64,000 nucleotides of DNA, taken from assembly GCA_020633555.1 (NCBI GenBank), contig JACKDL010000001.1, forward strand, positions 558,001 through 622,000. The letters are read 5' to 3'. The position numbers and the translations under genes were made by a program. This DNA comes from Myxococcales bacterium. Lineage in GTDB: Bacteria; Myxococcota_A; Bradymonadia; UBA7976; UBA1532. The notes below the pieces were generated by a model. That model did no database searches and had not been told where the DNA came from. It saw nothing but the letters and a program-made list of their open reading frames with translations. Position 1 is the stretch's first letter; the number at the start of each line of letters is the position of its first letter. Below, piece by piece: positions 1 to 8,725 of the stretch.

Positions 1-1556
1 CGCGCGACTTCATGGGCCGCGCCATCGCCGGCGAGTTCGACTACCAGGGCCGCCGCGCCCAGAAGACCGGCAAGCTCAAGCTGAGCATGATGGAGGCCAT
101 GATGGCCTTCACCACGGCCAAGGGCTTCGTGATGGGCCAGACCAAGGGCCAGTACCCGGCGCCCATCGAGGCCATCAAGGCCATGGAGAAGTCGGCGGGC
201 GTGGGCCGCGACAAGGCGTTGAAGAACGAGCACAAGGCGTTCTTGAAGGTGGCCAAGACCACCATCGCCGACGCGCTCATCGGCCTGTTCCTGAACGACC
301 AGCTCATCAAGAAGAAGGGCAAGGCCTACGGGAAGATCGCCAAGCCCTTCGAGATGGCCGCCGTGCTCGGCGCGGGCATCATGGGCGGCGGCATCGCCTA
401 CCAGAGCGCCTCGAAGGGCGTGCCCATCATCATGAAGGACATCCGCGAGGAAGCCCTTCAGCTCGGCGAGGGCGAGGCCACCAAGCTGCTGGCCAAGCTG
501 GTGAAGCGCGGCAAGATCGACCAGGCCCAGATGGGCGAGATCCTCACGCGCATCCGGCCGGCCCTCAGCTACGGCGACTTCGGGAACGTGGACGTGGTGG
601 TCGAGGCCGTCGTCGAGAACCCGAAGATCAAGAAGATCGTGCTGGCCGAGGTGGAGAAGGCGGCCAAGCCCGGCGCCATCCTGTCGTCGAACACCTCGTC
701 CATCAGCATCAGCCTGCTGGCCGAGGCCCTGGAGCACCCCGAGAACTTCGTGGGCATGCACTTCTTCAACCCGGTCCACCGCATGCCGCTGGTGGAGATC
801 ATCCGGGGCGAGAAGAGCAGCGACGAGGCCATCGCCACGGTGGTGGCCTACGCCAGCAAGATGGGCAAGACGCCCATCGTGGTGAACGACTGCCCTGGGT
901 TCCTGGTGAACCGGATCCTTTTCCCGTACTTCGCCGGCTTCCAGATGCTGGTGAACGACGGGGCCGACTTCACCGCCATCGACAAGACGATGGAGAAGTT
1001 CGGCTGGCCCATGGGGCCCGCGTACCTGCTGGACGTCGTGGGCATGGACACCGCCCACCACGTGGCGCAGGTGCTGGCCGAGGGCTACCCGGACCGCATG
1101 GCCAACGACACCCGCACCAGCCTGGACGTCATGTACGACGCCCAGCGCTTCGGCCAGAAGAACGGCAAGGGCTTCTACCAGTACACGCTGGACAAGAAGG
1201 GCAAGCCGAAGAAGGCCGTCGATCCGGCCGTGGCGGGGCTCGTGGCCGAGGTGCAGGCCAACGGCCCGCAGGCCTTCGATGCCGAGACCATCATCGACCG
1301 CATGATGATCCCGATGATCATCGAGACCGCCCGCTGCCTCGAAGAGGGCATCGTGGACACGGCGAACGAGGCGGACATGGGCCTGATCATGGGCTTGGGC
1401 TTCCCGCCGTTCCGCGGCGGCGCGCTGAAGTACGCCGACACGCTGGGGCTGGCCAACGTCATCGCGAAGGCCGAGCAGTTCGCGCACCTGGGCAAGCTCT
1501 ACGAGCCCACCGCCAAGATGCGCGAGATGGCCGAGACCGGCGCCACCTACTACTGA
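1..1556 (+). CDS. Fatty-acid oxidation complex alpha subunit (FadB/FadJ type), 5' part missing
   Basis: Multifunctional beta-oxidation enzyme: the 3-hydroxyacyl-CoA dehydrogenase half, which oxidises L-3-hydroxyacyl-CoA to 3-ketoacyl-CoA with NAD+. The reading frame is open at base 3, so the N-terminal enoyl-CoA hydratase (crotonase) domain lies outside the window; about 517 residues are visible. The NAD-binding fold shows the LGAGIMGGGIA glycine loop (near base 374), followed by the catalytic-histidine motif GMHFFNPVHRMP and the NDCPGFLVNRIL segment that begins the all-helical C-terminal domain, which appears duplicated as in FadB. It ends 33 bases before fadA, so the two almost certainly form an alpha-beta operon. 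The internal ATG at base 12 is not a likely start because it falls in the linker between domains. Whether it is FadB-like or FadJ-like cannot be decided without the N-terminus. Confidence 0.93.
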   Translation, partial: RDFMGRAIAGEFDYQGRRAQKTGKLKLSMMEAMMAFTTAKGFVMGQTKGQYPAPIEAIKAMEKSAGVGRDKALKNEHKAFLKVAKTTIADALIGLFLNDQLIKKKGKAYGKIAKPFEMAAVLGAGIMGGGIAYQSASKGVPIIMKDIREEALQLGEGEATKLLAKLVKRGKIDQAQMGEILTRIRPALSYGDFGNVDVVVEAVVENPKIKKIVLAEVEKAAKPGAILSSNTSSISISLLAEALEHPENFVGMHFFNPVHRMPLVEIIRGEKSSDEAIATVVAYASKMGKTPIVVNDCPGFLVNRILFPYFAGFQMLVNDGADFTAIDKTMEKFGWPMGPAYLLDVVGMDTAHHVAQVLAEGYPDRMANDTRTSLDVMYDAQRFGQKNGKGFYQYTLDKKGKPKKAVDPAVAGLVAEVQANGPQAFDAETIIDRMMIPMIIETARCLEEGIVDTANEADMGLIMGLGFPPFRGGALKYADTLGLANVIAKAEQFAHLGKLYEPTAKMREMAETGATYY

Positions 1557-1573
1557 GCGAACTTTCGGGATTC

Positions 1574-1580
1574 AAAGGAG
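1574..1580 (+). promoter_or_regulatory. Ribosome binding site of fadA
   Basis: AAAGGAG lies 9 bases before the ATG at 1590. It is a strong Shine-Dalgarno sequence and fixes this start. Confidence 0.85.
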
Positions 1581-1589
1581 ATTTGACCG

Positions 1590-2747
1590 ATGCATGAGGC
1601 TGTCATCGTCGACGCCGTCCGCACCCCGATGGGCCGCTCGAAGGGGGGCGTCTTCCGCAATGTCCGGGCCGACGATCTGTCGGCGCACCTGATCCAGGCG
1701 CTGCTCAAGCGCAACGAGGCCCTCGATCCCAAGGAGGTCGAGGATGTCATCTGGGGCTGCGTGCAGCAGACCCTGGAGCAGGGCTTCAACATCGCCCGGT
1801 TTGCCGCGCTGCAGGCCGGCATGCCGCAGACCGTGAGCGCGCAGACCGTCAACCGGCTGTGCGGGTCGAGCATGTCGGCGATCCACACCGCCGCCATGGC
1901 CATCCAGACCGGCAACGGCGACGCCTTCATCTGCGGCGGCGTGGAGCACATGGGGCACATCTCCATGACCCACGGCGTCGACGTGAACCCGGCCATCAGC
2001 GTCCACGCGGCCAAGGCCGCCGGCATGATGGGGCTCACCGCCGAGATGCTGGCGCGCATGCATGGCATCAAGCGCGAGGAGCAGGACGCCTTCGCGCTGG
2101 AGAGCCACCGGCGCGCCGCGAAGGCCACCGAGAGCAAGGCCTGGGCGAACGAGCTGATCCCCACCGTGGGTCACGACGAGGACGGCTTCGCCCTCACCGT
2201 GGACTTCGACGAGGTCATCCGAGGCGACGCCAGCCTCGAGGCCCTGGGCAGGCTGCGGCCCGCCTTCGACCCGACGGGCTCGGTGACCGCCGGCAACTCG
2301 TCGGCCATCAGCGATGGTGCGGCGGCGGTGCTGGTGATGTCGGCCCAGAAGGCGAAGGACCTGGGCCTGACCCCCATGGCCAAGATCCGCAGCGTGGCCA
2401 GCTCGGGCTGCGAGCCCGCCATCATGGGCCGGGGCCCCGTCCCCGCCACCCAGAAGGCCCTGAAGCGGGCCGGCCTGACCCTGGACGACATCCAGTACAT
2501 CGAGCTGAACGAGGCCTTCGCCGCCCAGTCGCTGGCCGTGCTCCGCGAGATGAAGCTGATGGACCGCCAGGACATCATCAACGTGAAGGGCGGCGCCATC
2601 GCCCTGGGCCACCCCCTGGGCTGCTCGGGCGCGCGCATCACCGGCGCGTTGGCGCACATCATGCGCGACAACAACGCGCAGTTCGGCCTGGCCACCATGT
2701 GCATCGGCATGGGCCAGGGCGTGGCCACGATCCTCGAGCGGGTCTGA
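1590..2747 (+). CDS. fadA: Acetyl-CoA C-acyltransferase (3-ketoacyl-CoA thiolase)
   Basis: Thiolase that cleaves 3-ketoacyl-CoA with CoA to give acetyl-CoA and a shortened acyl-CoA; the beta subunit of the fatty-acid oxidation complex. 385 residues, matching the family length (about 387-390). The N-terminus has the thiolase VDAVRTPMGRSKGG signature. The nucleophilic cysteine is Cys91 in NRLCGSSMS, the catalytic histidine His341 in ALGHPLGCSGAR, and the second active-site cysteine Cys371 in MCIGMGQG. The NEAFAAQ motif is present. It follows the alpha-subunit gene by 33 bases in the same direction, so co-transcription is expected. Convergent with the lipoprotein gene ending at 2768, with only 20 bases between stops and no clear terminator hairpin. 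Confidence 0.96.
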   Translation: MHEAVIVDAVRTPMGRSKGGVFRNVRADDLSAHLIQALLKRNEALDPKEVEDVIWGCVQQTLEQGFNIARFAALQAGMPQTVSAQTVNRLCGSSMSAIHTAAMAIQTGNGDAFICGGVEHMGHISMTHGVDVNPAISVHAAKAAGMMGLTAEMLARMHGIKREEQDAFALESHRRAAKATESKAWANELIPTVGHDEDGFALTVDFDEVIRGDASLEALGRLRPAFDPTGSVTAGNSSAISDGAAAVLVMSAQKAKDLGLTPMAKIRSVASSGCEPAIMGRGPVPATQKALKRAGLTLDDIQYIELNEAFAAQSLAVLREMKLMDRQDIINVKGGAIALGHPLGCSGARITGALAHIMRDNNAQFGLATMCIGMGQGVATILERV

Positions 2748-2767
2748 TCCCCTCGGGGTCCCCGTGA

Positions 2768-4414
2768 TCAGGGGCCTGCGTCGGCCGCGGCCGTCGGGTC
2801 TGACGCAGGCACCGCCAACACCACCTCCCCCTGGCTGTCGGTGACGCCGTGTGCGAGGCGCTGCGGCACCGTGTCCCGGCGCCACGCTTCAACCGCGGCG
2901 CCGGCCAGCGGCGCTCCCGCTTCGGTGGCGAGGCGCACCGCGATGGCCGCGGCCGCTGGCGCGCGCAACGTGCCCACGTCCGCAGGCCGGCCCGACTCGC
3001 CCGAGAAGTCGACCTCGACGCTGAACGCGGGCAGCCCGCGCTCGGGCGGGGGCTGGACCAGGAGCCGGTGCCGGCCCGGATCCAACGCAAGGTCGAACGC
3101 ACCGTTGGGGTTGACCACCCCGGTCACGATGCGCGAGGGCGGCGCCTCACCCGGGCGGATGAGGCGCGGATCCCCATAGCGGGCCTCGATCAGCGTGGCC
3201 GTGACCGTGGCGCCCCCCAGCGGTTCGCCGCCGGGATCGAGCACCGCGCCGAACACCTGCGACCGCGTCAGCGGCGCCACCAATACGGGGGGCGCGTTGG
3301 GGCCCAGGCTGGCGCTGCGGCGGGTGAGCCGGAGGGGCAGATCGGGGTCCAGGGGCGGCACCACATCGACCACGTATTCGCCCGGGAACACCTGCGCCGC
3401 GAAGCGCCCCGCGTCATCGGTGCGGGTCGTGACCGCGTACTCCCCGTCGCCGACGGGGGCCGAGAGGCGAACGGTGGCGCCTGATACGGGGCGGCTGACG
3501 TCGCCGACCCGTCCCACGATCTCGAACAGCGATCCCAAGGTGCCCATCTGGACGGTCAGGGGCTCGGGCGCGCCGCCGCCGGGGACGTCCACCGGCACGC
3601 GCACCACGGGCAGCGGCCGGGCGTCGTCGTCGCTGGACACCCGCACGGTGAGCGCCCGCGGGGCCTCGTCGGGCCAGAGGGCGATGGTGAAGGCCCCCGA
3701 CTCGTCCGTGGTGGCCACCGTGCCCACGCTGCGCCCAGCGCTGTCCAACGCCACCACCGTCAGGCCGCGCAGGGGGGTGGGGTTGGCTTCGCTCACCACC
3801 ACGACCCCGCGGATGGTGGGCAGCGCCGCCGGGTTGGTCTCGGGCAGCGCGAAGCGGGCCACGGGCAGGTCGGGATCCACCAGCAGCACGTCCACCCGAT
3901 ACGGGGGCAGCCCCGCCGGCTCGATGAGCAGCCGGTAGTTGATCTGGCGTGCGCCGCCATCGGGCGTGGGCCACCAGGGGGCAAGGTCCAACCGGAAGCC
4001 TGGGTTGCCCGGGTTGGTCAACGCCTCGCTGGTGACCACCTGGGGGCGGACCGTGATGCCGCGGTTCGGGCGTGCCGAGGCCCGCGCGGCCAAGGGGAGC
4101 CCCGCGGGGGACACTGCCTGGCCGACGAAGGCCACGCGGGCGGGGACGGGCAGGGCGGTGGCGAGGGACAGCGTGGCGCCCTCGCTGAACACCAGCCCCT
4201 CGACCTCCACCGGGGACAGGGCGCTGTCCGTCGGCGGCTGGATCCGCAAATCGTAGATGGCGGTGGGGGTCTCATCGCTCACGCAGAGCCCGGCGGCGCA
4301 CTGGAGGGGCTCGGGGCAGCCGGCGGGCGGGCAGTCGCCGGCGCCACGACGCTGGCCCTGCGAGTCGTCGCAGGCCAGCAGCCCGAGGGCGAGGGCCACC
4401 GTGGCCCGCCTCAA
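2768..4414 (-). CDS. Lipoprotein with carboxypeptidase-regulatory-like (beta-sandwich) repeats
   Basis: Predicted exported lipoprotein of 548 residues. The chosen start is TTG at 4414, which overlaps the TGA of the upstream gene (TTGA). It gives a compact signal peptide (LRRATVALALGLLAC) ending in a lipobox cysteine; a longer frame from ATG 4450 is also open but would put extra residues in front of the signal. After the cysteine comes a short cysteine cassette (CPPAGCPEPLQCAAGLC), then a domain of unknown type, then about four tandem segments resembling CarboxypepD_reg/peptidase-associated beta-sandwiches (for example IRGVVVVSE...GAFTIAL, IVGRVGD...GRFAAQV, VFGAVLDP...GAFDLAL). Such repeats usually form extracellular or periplasmic scaffolds and have no catalytic role of their own. 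It is coupled to the lipoprotein gene upstream. Substrate or partner unknown. Confidence 0.75.
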   Translation of the reverse strand: MRRATVALALGLLACDDSQGQRRGAGDCPPAGCPEPLQCAAGLCVSDETPTAIYDLRIQPPTDSALSPVEVEGLVFSEGATLSLATALPVPARVAFVGQAVSPAGLPLAARASARPNRGITVRPQVVTSEALTNPGNPGFRLDLAPWWPTPDGGARQINYRLLIEPAGLPPYRVDVLLVDPDLPVARFALPETNPAALPTIRGVVVVSEANPTPLRGLTVVALDSAGRSVGTVATTDESGAFTIALWPDEAPRALTVRVSSDDDARPLPVVRVPVDVPGGGAPEPLTVQMGTLGSLFEIVGRVGDVSRPVSGATVRLSAPVGDGEYAVTTRTDDAGRFAAQVFPGEYVVDVVPPLDPDLPLRLTRRSASLGPNAPPVLVAPLTRSQVFGAVLDPGGEPLGGATVTATLIEARYGDPRLIRPGEAPPSRIVTGVVNPNGAFDLALDPGRHRLLVQPPPERGLPAFSVEVDFSGESGRPADVGTLRAPAAAAIAVRLATEAGAPLAGAAVEAWRRDTVPQRLAHGVTDSQGEVVLAVPASDPTAAADAGP

Positions 4415-4971
4415 AGGGGACACCGGCTGGGGTCGAAAGCCAGGTACCACACCAGGCGGACCTGCCCGGCGTCTTCGGGCAGAGCCTGGTTGCGAGGGCC
4501 CTGACCGTCATCGGCGGCGAAGGGCCGATCGGCCAGCACCAGCTCGATCCGGTGCAGCGCCACCTCGGGGAACCGGCGGCGCAGGTCCTCGCAGGGTCGC
4601 ACCTGCAGACCCACGCCAAGGCCCCGCTGCTCGGGGGCGAGGCCGTTGATGGGGCTGGCCGCTTCGATGGCGGTGGAGCCGACGCCGTAATTGAAGAACC
4701 AGCGCCAGAACAAGCGATCGCCGTCGTTGGGGTCGCCCAGCGGGCCCGTGCTGAACTCCACCCCGGCGCCCTCGGGGTCCAACTCGGGATCGTAGGTCAC
4801 CGTCCGAGTGAACGCGGGGCGGATCTGCCCGAAGAAGTAGAAGGGCGGGAAGTTGAGCTCGACGTCCTCGCCTTCGATGGGCATGGGCACCAGGCAACCG
4901 CTCAGGCAAAGGACCCCGGCGGCCAGCGAGGCGACCAGTGGGCGGAGCGTTCGGGGGGGGCGCACACGCAC
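4411..4971 (-). CDS. Lipoprotein of unknown function
   Basis: 186 residues, GTG start (a second in-frame GTG lies 6 bases downstream). Basic N-terminus, hydrophobic core and lipobox LCLSGC give a type II signal peptide. The mature part is acidic and aromatic-rich (NFPPFYFFGQIRP) with no domain I recognise; two further cysteines (RPCED and SRCPL at the C-terminus) could form a disulphide. The stop codon overlaps the TTG start of the repeat-containing lipoprotein, so the two are translationally coupled and probably act together in the envelope. 91 bases separate it from the PilZ-protein gene upstream, and no strong promoter is visible there. Confidence 0.75.
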   Translation of the reverse strand: MRVRPPRTLRPLVASLAAGVLCLSGCLVPMPIEGEDVELNFPPFYFFGQIRPAFTRTVTYDPELDPEGAGVEFSTGPLGDPNDGDRLFWRWFFNYGVGSTAIEAASPINGLAPEQRGLGVGLQVRPCEDLRRRFPEVALHRIELVLADRPFAADDGQGPRNQALPEDAGQVRLVWYLAFDPSRCPL

Positions 4972-5062
4972 AGCGGGACTCTACTTCACGCCACTGCCAG
5001 AAGGGAAACCCGCGCGTCCCCGGGCGGTCGCAGGCCGATGGCGCGGTGGGGGGCGAGCCTGT

Positions 5063-8000
5063 TCAGTCGAGGCCGGGCTCGTCGTCGGCGTCCACGTAGC
5101 GGCGCACGCCGATGAGGGCGTCGTGATCCAGCGCCTCGAACGCCAGATCCAGACCCGGACGCTGGTCGGGCGCGGCGGCGTTGAAGGCTTGGACCCGCCG
5201 GACCACCCCCCGGGTGCTGATGGCCTGCCCACCCGGCAGTTCGAAGAAGATCTCCACCGGGCTGCCCACCTCGAGCAGCTGGTGGGTGTTCACGAACAGG
5301 CCGTCGACCCCGACGTTCGCGGAGAAGCCCGTGAAGAAGGCAGCGCCGTGCTCGAGCGCCACCTTCGCAGAGAGCGCCCGTCGTTGGGTCGGTTGCGGGG
5401 CCGGCGCCGACGAAGGCGGCAGCGGCGGCAACGCGCCGGGCTGGAACTCGTCGATGTCCAAGGCCGCCCAGGGGTCGTCCAGATCCGCGTCGGCCGGGTC
5501 CAGTGGGGCTTTGGGGGTCGGTTTCTGGTCGCTCATGGCCACCTCATCGGCCAGGGGGGGAGGATCCACACCGTCGTCCGCGGCGCGGTCGATGGTGGGC
5601 GGATCGACGGTCGGCTGCAACCCGCCGTTCCCGTCGGCCGGGTCGTCCAGATCCACCAGAACGCCACCCAGCGAGGCCTCATGGGGCTCGAAGGGGGCGG
5701 GCGCAGGGGTCAGCGCCTCGGACCAGTCGGGGGCGTCGGCGTCGGCTCCCTGGTCGTAGGCCTCGTCCAGGTTGGCCAGCGCCTCGAAGAGGGAAGGGGT
5801 GGTCTCGAACTCCGGTCCCGCCTGCGTCGGCTCGGCCAGTTCGGGCGGGGCCGCCAGCAATGCCCCAGCGATCGGACGGGCGGGCTCACTGACCGAAGGC
5901 ACGACGGGGTCGGCCTCCTCGACGTCGGGATCCGGACGCCCGGCCGCATCCCAGTCGAGGCTCAGCGGAGGCTCGACCTCGGGCATCTGCGCGCCCTCGG
6001 GGTCCGGGGCCAGCCCGGTCTGCGCGCCTGCCGCCTGCCTCTCTTCCACCAGCCAGTTTGGCGCGCTGAACCCGTCCCATGTGGGTGGGCCACGCCGCGC
6101 AGGCGTCTCGCCTTCGGGGCGAGCGAGGGGCTGCAGTGAAGCCAGGGCGGCGTCCAAGTCCGCCAGCGCCGCATCGAGCGCGGCCACGCCCCCCCCGGAG
6201 GGCGCGGACCGCCCGGCGTGGGGCGCCTCGTCGGCTTCCTCGGCCACGGCCTCATCGTCCTCGTGGGCCAGTAGCTCGTCGTCGTCGACCAGGGGCTCGT
6301 CGTCTTCGTCGACCAGCGGTTCGTCGTCTTCGTCGACCAGCGGTTCGTCGTCTTCGTCGACCAGCGGTTCGTCGTCTTCGTCGACCAGGGGTTCGTCGTC
6401 TTCGTCGACCAGCGGTTCGTCGTCTTCGTCGACCAGTGGTTCGTCGTCCTCGCGCAGCCTCTCGCCGTGCTCTTCCGCCAGGGCATCGCCGCTTTCGTCC
6501 GACAGTGCCTCGCCACTTTCGTCCGACAGCGCCTCGTCACTTTCGTCCGACAGCGCCTCGTCATCGTCCGGCAACGCCTCATCGGCGTCGGTCAGCAGCG
6601 GCTCGCCGCCCTCCATGGCCAGGGCCTCGTAGGCCTCGTCCAACGGTGCTTGGTCGCTTTCGTCTGGCAGCAGCGCGTCGTCCTCGTCCGACGGCTCGGC
6701 GCTCCCGTTGGAGAGGGCCTCTTCAACGTCGTCCGGGTGGGCCTCGTCGACCCCGTCCGGCTGGGCTTCGTCGGTTTCGGCTGGCAGCGGCGCGCCATCA
6801 TTGAACGACGGCGCTTCGTCGTCCCCGTCGGCCAGCGCCTCGGCGTCCTCGTCCGACAGCGGCACGCTGTCTTCGTCCGGCAGCACTTCGTCGTCGTCCT
6901 CATCGGCCAACTGCGGCTCGCCGCTCTCGTCGGCCAGATCCCCGTCGACCTCGTCTGGGGGGGCCTCGACGCTCTCGCCCGGCAGTGGCTCACCGTCCTC
7001 GTCGGCCAGCGCGTCGTCGTCCTCATTCGCCAGCGGCTCGTCGTGCTCTTCGGACAGCGCTTCGTCGTCCTCGTCCCACAGCGGCTCGGCGTCGTCGTCG
7101 TCGGCCAACAGCGGCCCGTCGTCTTCGGCGGCCAGCGCGTCGCCGTCCTCGTCCGACTGCGGCTCGGCGTCGTCGTCCTCGGCGGCCAGCTCCCCGTCGA
7201 CCTCGTCCGTGAGGGCCTCGACGCTCTCGCCCGGCAGCGGCTCGCCGTCCTCGTCGGCCAGCGCGTCGCCGTCCTCGCCAGCCGGCGCTTCGTCTTCCTC
7301 GTCCGACTGCGGCTCGGCGTCGTCGTCCTCGTCCGCCAGCGGCTCGGCGTCGTCGTCAGCCAGCGCTTCGCCGTCCTCTTCCGACAGCGGCTCGCCATCC
7401 TCGCCAGCCAGCGCTTCGTCGTCCTGGTCCGACGGGCCCTCGTCGTCCTCTTCAGACGGGGCCTCGCCGTCAGCGTCTCCCTCGGCCAGCGGCTCGTCGC
7501 CCTCGCCGCCTTCGGCGAACAGGCCCCCGTCGCCCCTTCCGGCCAAGTCCTCGGCACCTCCGTCGGCGAGCACATCACCGGCTTCGTCGGGTCGGGCCTC
7601 GTGTTCGTCAGCCAGCGGTTCGTCGTCTTCGCTGGCAAGCGGCTCTTCGACCTCGTCCGACAGCGCCTCGTCGCCTTCGTCGGCCGGCACCTCGCCGTCG
7701 TCGGCCAGCACCTCGCCGTCGTTGGTCAGCAGGCCCTCTGGCACGGCCTCGTAGTCCTCGTCGAGCGCCGCCGCCTCGTCCGCGCCGGCCAACGCCTCGG
7801 ACTCCGCTTCGTCCACCACGGCTTCGGCCGACGGTTCGCCGTCGTCCTCAGCCTGGATCGCCTCGGCCGACTGCTCGTCCTCCCCGTGAGCTGGGGACTC
7901 GTCGGCATCGTCAGCCTCGGCTGCGTCGTCACTGTCTGAGAAGTCGAACGGCTGCCCGGCGGGCGGGTCCGTGCTCGGCAGCTCGGCCTCGACCTCCGCG

Positions 8001-8470
8001 GCCCCGACCGCAGGCTCGGCGTCGTCTTCAGGCGGCGGGGTCGCGGGGGGGGCCGTGACCGGCTGCCCGCTCGCGCGCCGCAGCACCCGGGTCACCAGGC
8101 TCGCCAGCCGCTCGGGCTGCCCATCGAGACCCAGCTCCTCGGCCAGCGCCACCGACAGGGCTGTGCGCACGGACTCGAGCGACGCCGCCCGTTGCGCCTC
8201 GGCCGCGCGCACGACCTCGTCAGCACGCCCCAGGGCGTTGTCCCAGGCGGCCAGCCGGCCCTCCCACATGGCCAACGCTTCCCGCTGTCCGGCGATCAGC
8301 TCCCGCCACCGCCGCACGGCGGTGGCCAGGGTCTCAATCGGCGCCTCCACGCGCGCCGCGCGCGCGGCCAGGCCTGCCTGCCGAACAACAAGCTCATCCT
8401 CGCGCGCGGCCAGCGTCTCGCGCCGGGCCGTCAGCGCCTCCAGGGCCCCGTTCAGATCGTCCACCGACAC
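5063..8470 (-). CDS. Very acidic repeat protein with N-terminal coiled coil and C-terminal PilZ domain
   Basis: 1,135 residues. The GTG start at 8470 is chosen because AGAGGGG lies 7-10 bases upstream; the frame is open much further upstream, but only opposite the real plus-strand gene at 8726. Layout: residues 1-110 a predicted coiled coil (repeated Leu/Ala/Arg/Glu heptads); about 175-750 an extremely Asp/Glu-rich low-complexity region built on DE(D/x)xEPL-type repeats, including seven near-identical 8-residue units at 673-728; 750-1020 Pro/Ala/Asp-rich linker; about 1025-1135 a PilZ-like domain of the Myxococcus-expanded type (NVGVDGLFVNT, VRRVQAFN, RPGLDLAFEALD). Canonical PilZ binds cyclic di-GMP through RxxxR and (D/N)xSxxG. 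Here the second motif is NVGVDG (Ser to Gly) and no RxxxR is obvious, so binding is uncertain. Probably cytoplasmic; the acidic region may be a flexible spacer or a cation/partner-binding tail. Confidence 0.8.
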   Translation of the reverse strand: MSVDDLNGALEALTARRETLAAREDELVVRQAGLAARAARVEAPIETLATAVRRWRELIAGQREALAMWEGRLAAWDNALGRADEVVRAAEAQRAASLESVRTALSVALAEELGLDGQPERLASLVTRVLRRASGQPVTAPPATPPPEDDAEPAVGAAEVEAELPSTDPPAGQPFDFSDSDDAAEADDADESPAHGEDEQSAEAIQAEDDGEPSAEAVVDEAESEALAGADEAAALDEDYEAVPEGLLTNDGEVLADDGEVPADEGDEALSDEVEEPLASEDDEPLADEHEARPDEAGDVLADGGAEDLAGRGDGGLFAEGGEGDEPLAEGDADGEAPSEEDDEGPSDQDDEALAGEDGEPLSEEDGEALADDDAEPLADEDDDAEPQSDEEDEAPAGEDGDALADEDGEPLPGESVEALTDEVDGELAAEDDDAEPQSDEDGDALAAEDDGPLLADDDDAEPLWDEDDEALSEEHDEPLANEDDDALADEDGEPLPGESVEAPPDEVDGDLADESGEPQLADEDDDEVLPDEDSVPLSDEDAEALADGDDEAPSFNDGAPLPAETDEAQPDGVDEAHPDDVEEALSNGSAEPSDEDDALLPDESDQAPLDEAYEALAMEGGEPLLTDADEALPDDDEALSDESDEALSDESGEALSDESGDALAEEHGERLREDDEPLVDEDDEPLVDEDDEPLVDEDDEPLVDEDDEPLVDEDDEPLVDEDDEPLVDDDELLAHEDDEAVAEEADEAPHAGRSAPSGGGVAALDAALADLDAALASLQPLARPEGETPARRGPPTWDGFSAPNWLVEERQAAGAQTGLAPDPEGAQMPEVEPPLSLDWDAAGRPDPDVEEADPVVPSVSEPARPIAGALLAAPPELAEPTQAGPEFETTPSLFEALANLDEAYDQGADADAPDWSEALTPAPAPFEPHEASLGGVLVDLDDPADGNGGLQPTVDPPTIDRAADDGVDPPPLADEVAMSDQKPTPKAPLDPADADLDDPWAALDIDEFQPGALPPLPPSSAPAPQPTQRRALSAKVALEHGAAFFTGFSANVGVDGLFVNTHQLLEVGSPVEIFFELPGGQAISTRGVVRRVQAFNAAAPDQRPGLDLAFEALDHDALIGVRRYVDADDEPGLD
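6287..6454. repeat. Seven tandem 24-bp repeats inside the acidic PilZ gene
   Basis: GACCAG starts recur exactly every 24 bases at 6287, 6311, 6335, 6359, 6383, 6407 and 6431. Units differ by one or two bases and the last diverges. Each encodes eight residues (DEDDEPLV on the minus strand), so changes in copy number keep the frame. The flanking 1.5 kb consists of older, more diverged units of the same kind. Confidence 0.95.
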
Positions 8471-8666
8471 CGCTTCACCCCTCTGCTGCCGCTGGCCGCG
8501 TGGCGCCGAAGCTAGCACGCAGTCCGGGCCACCACCCCGTCCTTTGTCGGCCACCGTCGGGCCTTTGGCGCCCTTATGGGGCCGACCTTGGACCGACCTG
8601 CGGGCGTCCTTGGGGGCGGCGGCGTGGAGGCGCTGGCGCACCCGTCCTGAGCGCACCCGGAAGGGT

Positions 8667-8687
8667 GGTGCCCGGGCCGCGGGCACC
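8667..8687. promoter_or_regulatory. Inverted repeat upstream of the J-domain gene
   Basis: GGTGCCC-N7-GGGCACC is a perfect 7-base inverted repeat with a 7-base centre, ending 38 bases before the ATG at 8726. It could be an operator or a leader hairpin. No T-run follows it, so it is not an intrinsic terminator. The rest of the 255-base divergent interval 8471-8725 shows no convincing promoter hexamers. Confidence 0.4.
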
Positions 8688-8725
8688 GTAAGATGGCCCC
8701 CGTCCTCCAAACCAAGGAAGTCCCG

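Noticed and set aside
6287..6454. CRISPR-like regular repeats
   Set aside because: Units of 24 bp are contiguous without spacers, lie in frame within a coding region and have no cas genes nearby.
6467..7939. 490-residue plus-strand open frame (and several others) over the acidic repeats
   Set aside because: Antisense shadow of GAC/GAG-rich codons in the PilZ gene; composition is low-complexity Val/Arg/Gln with no domain, and all frames are open because stops are avoided by the repeats.
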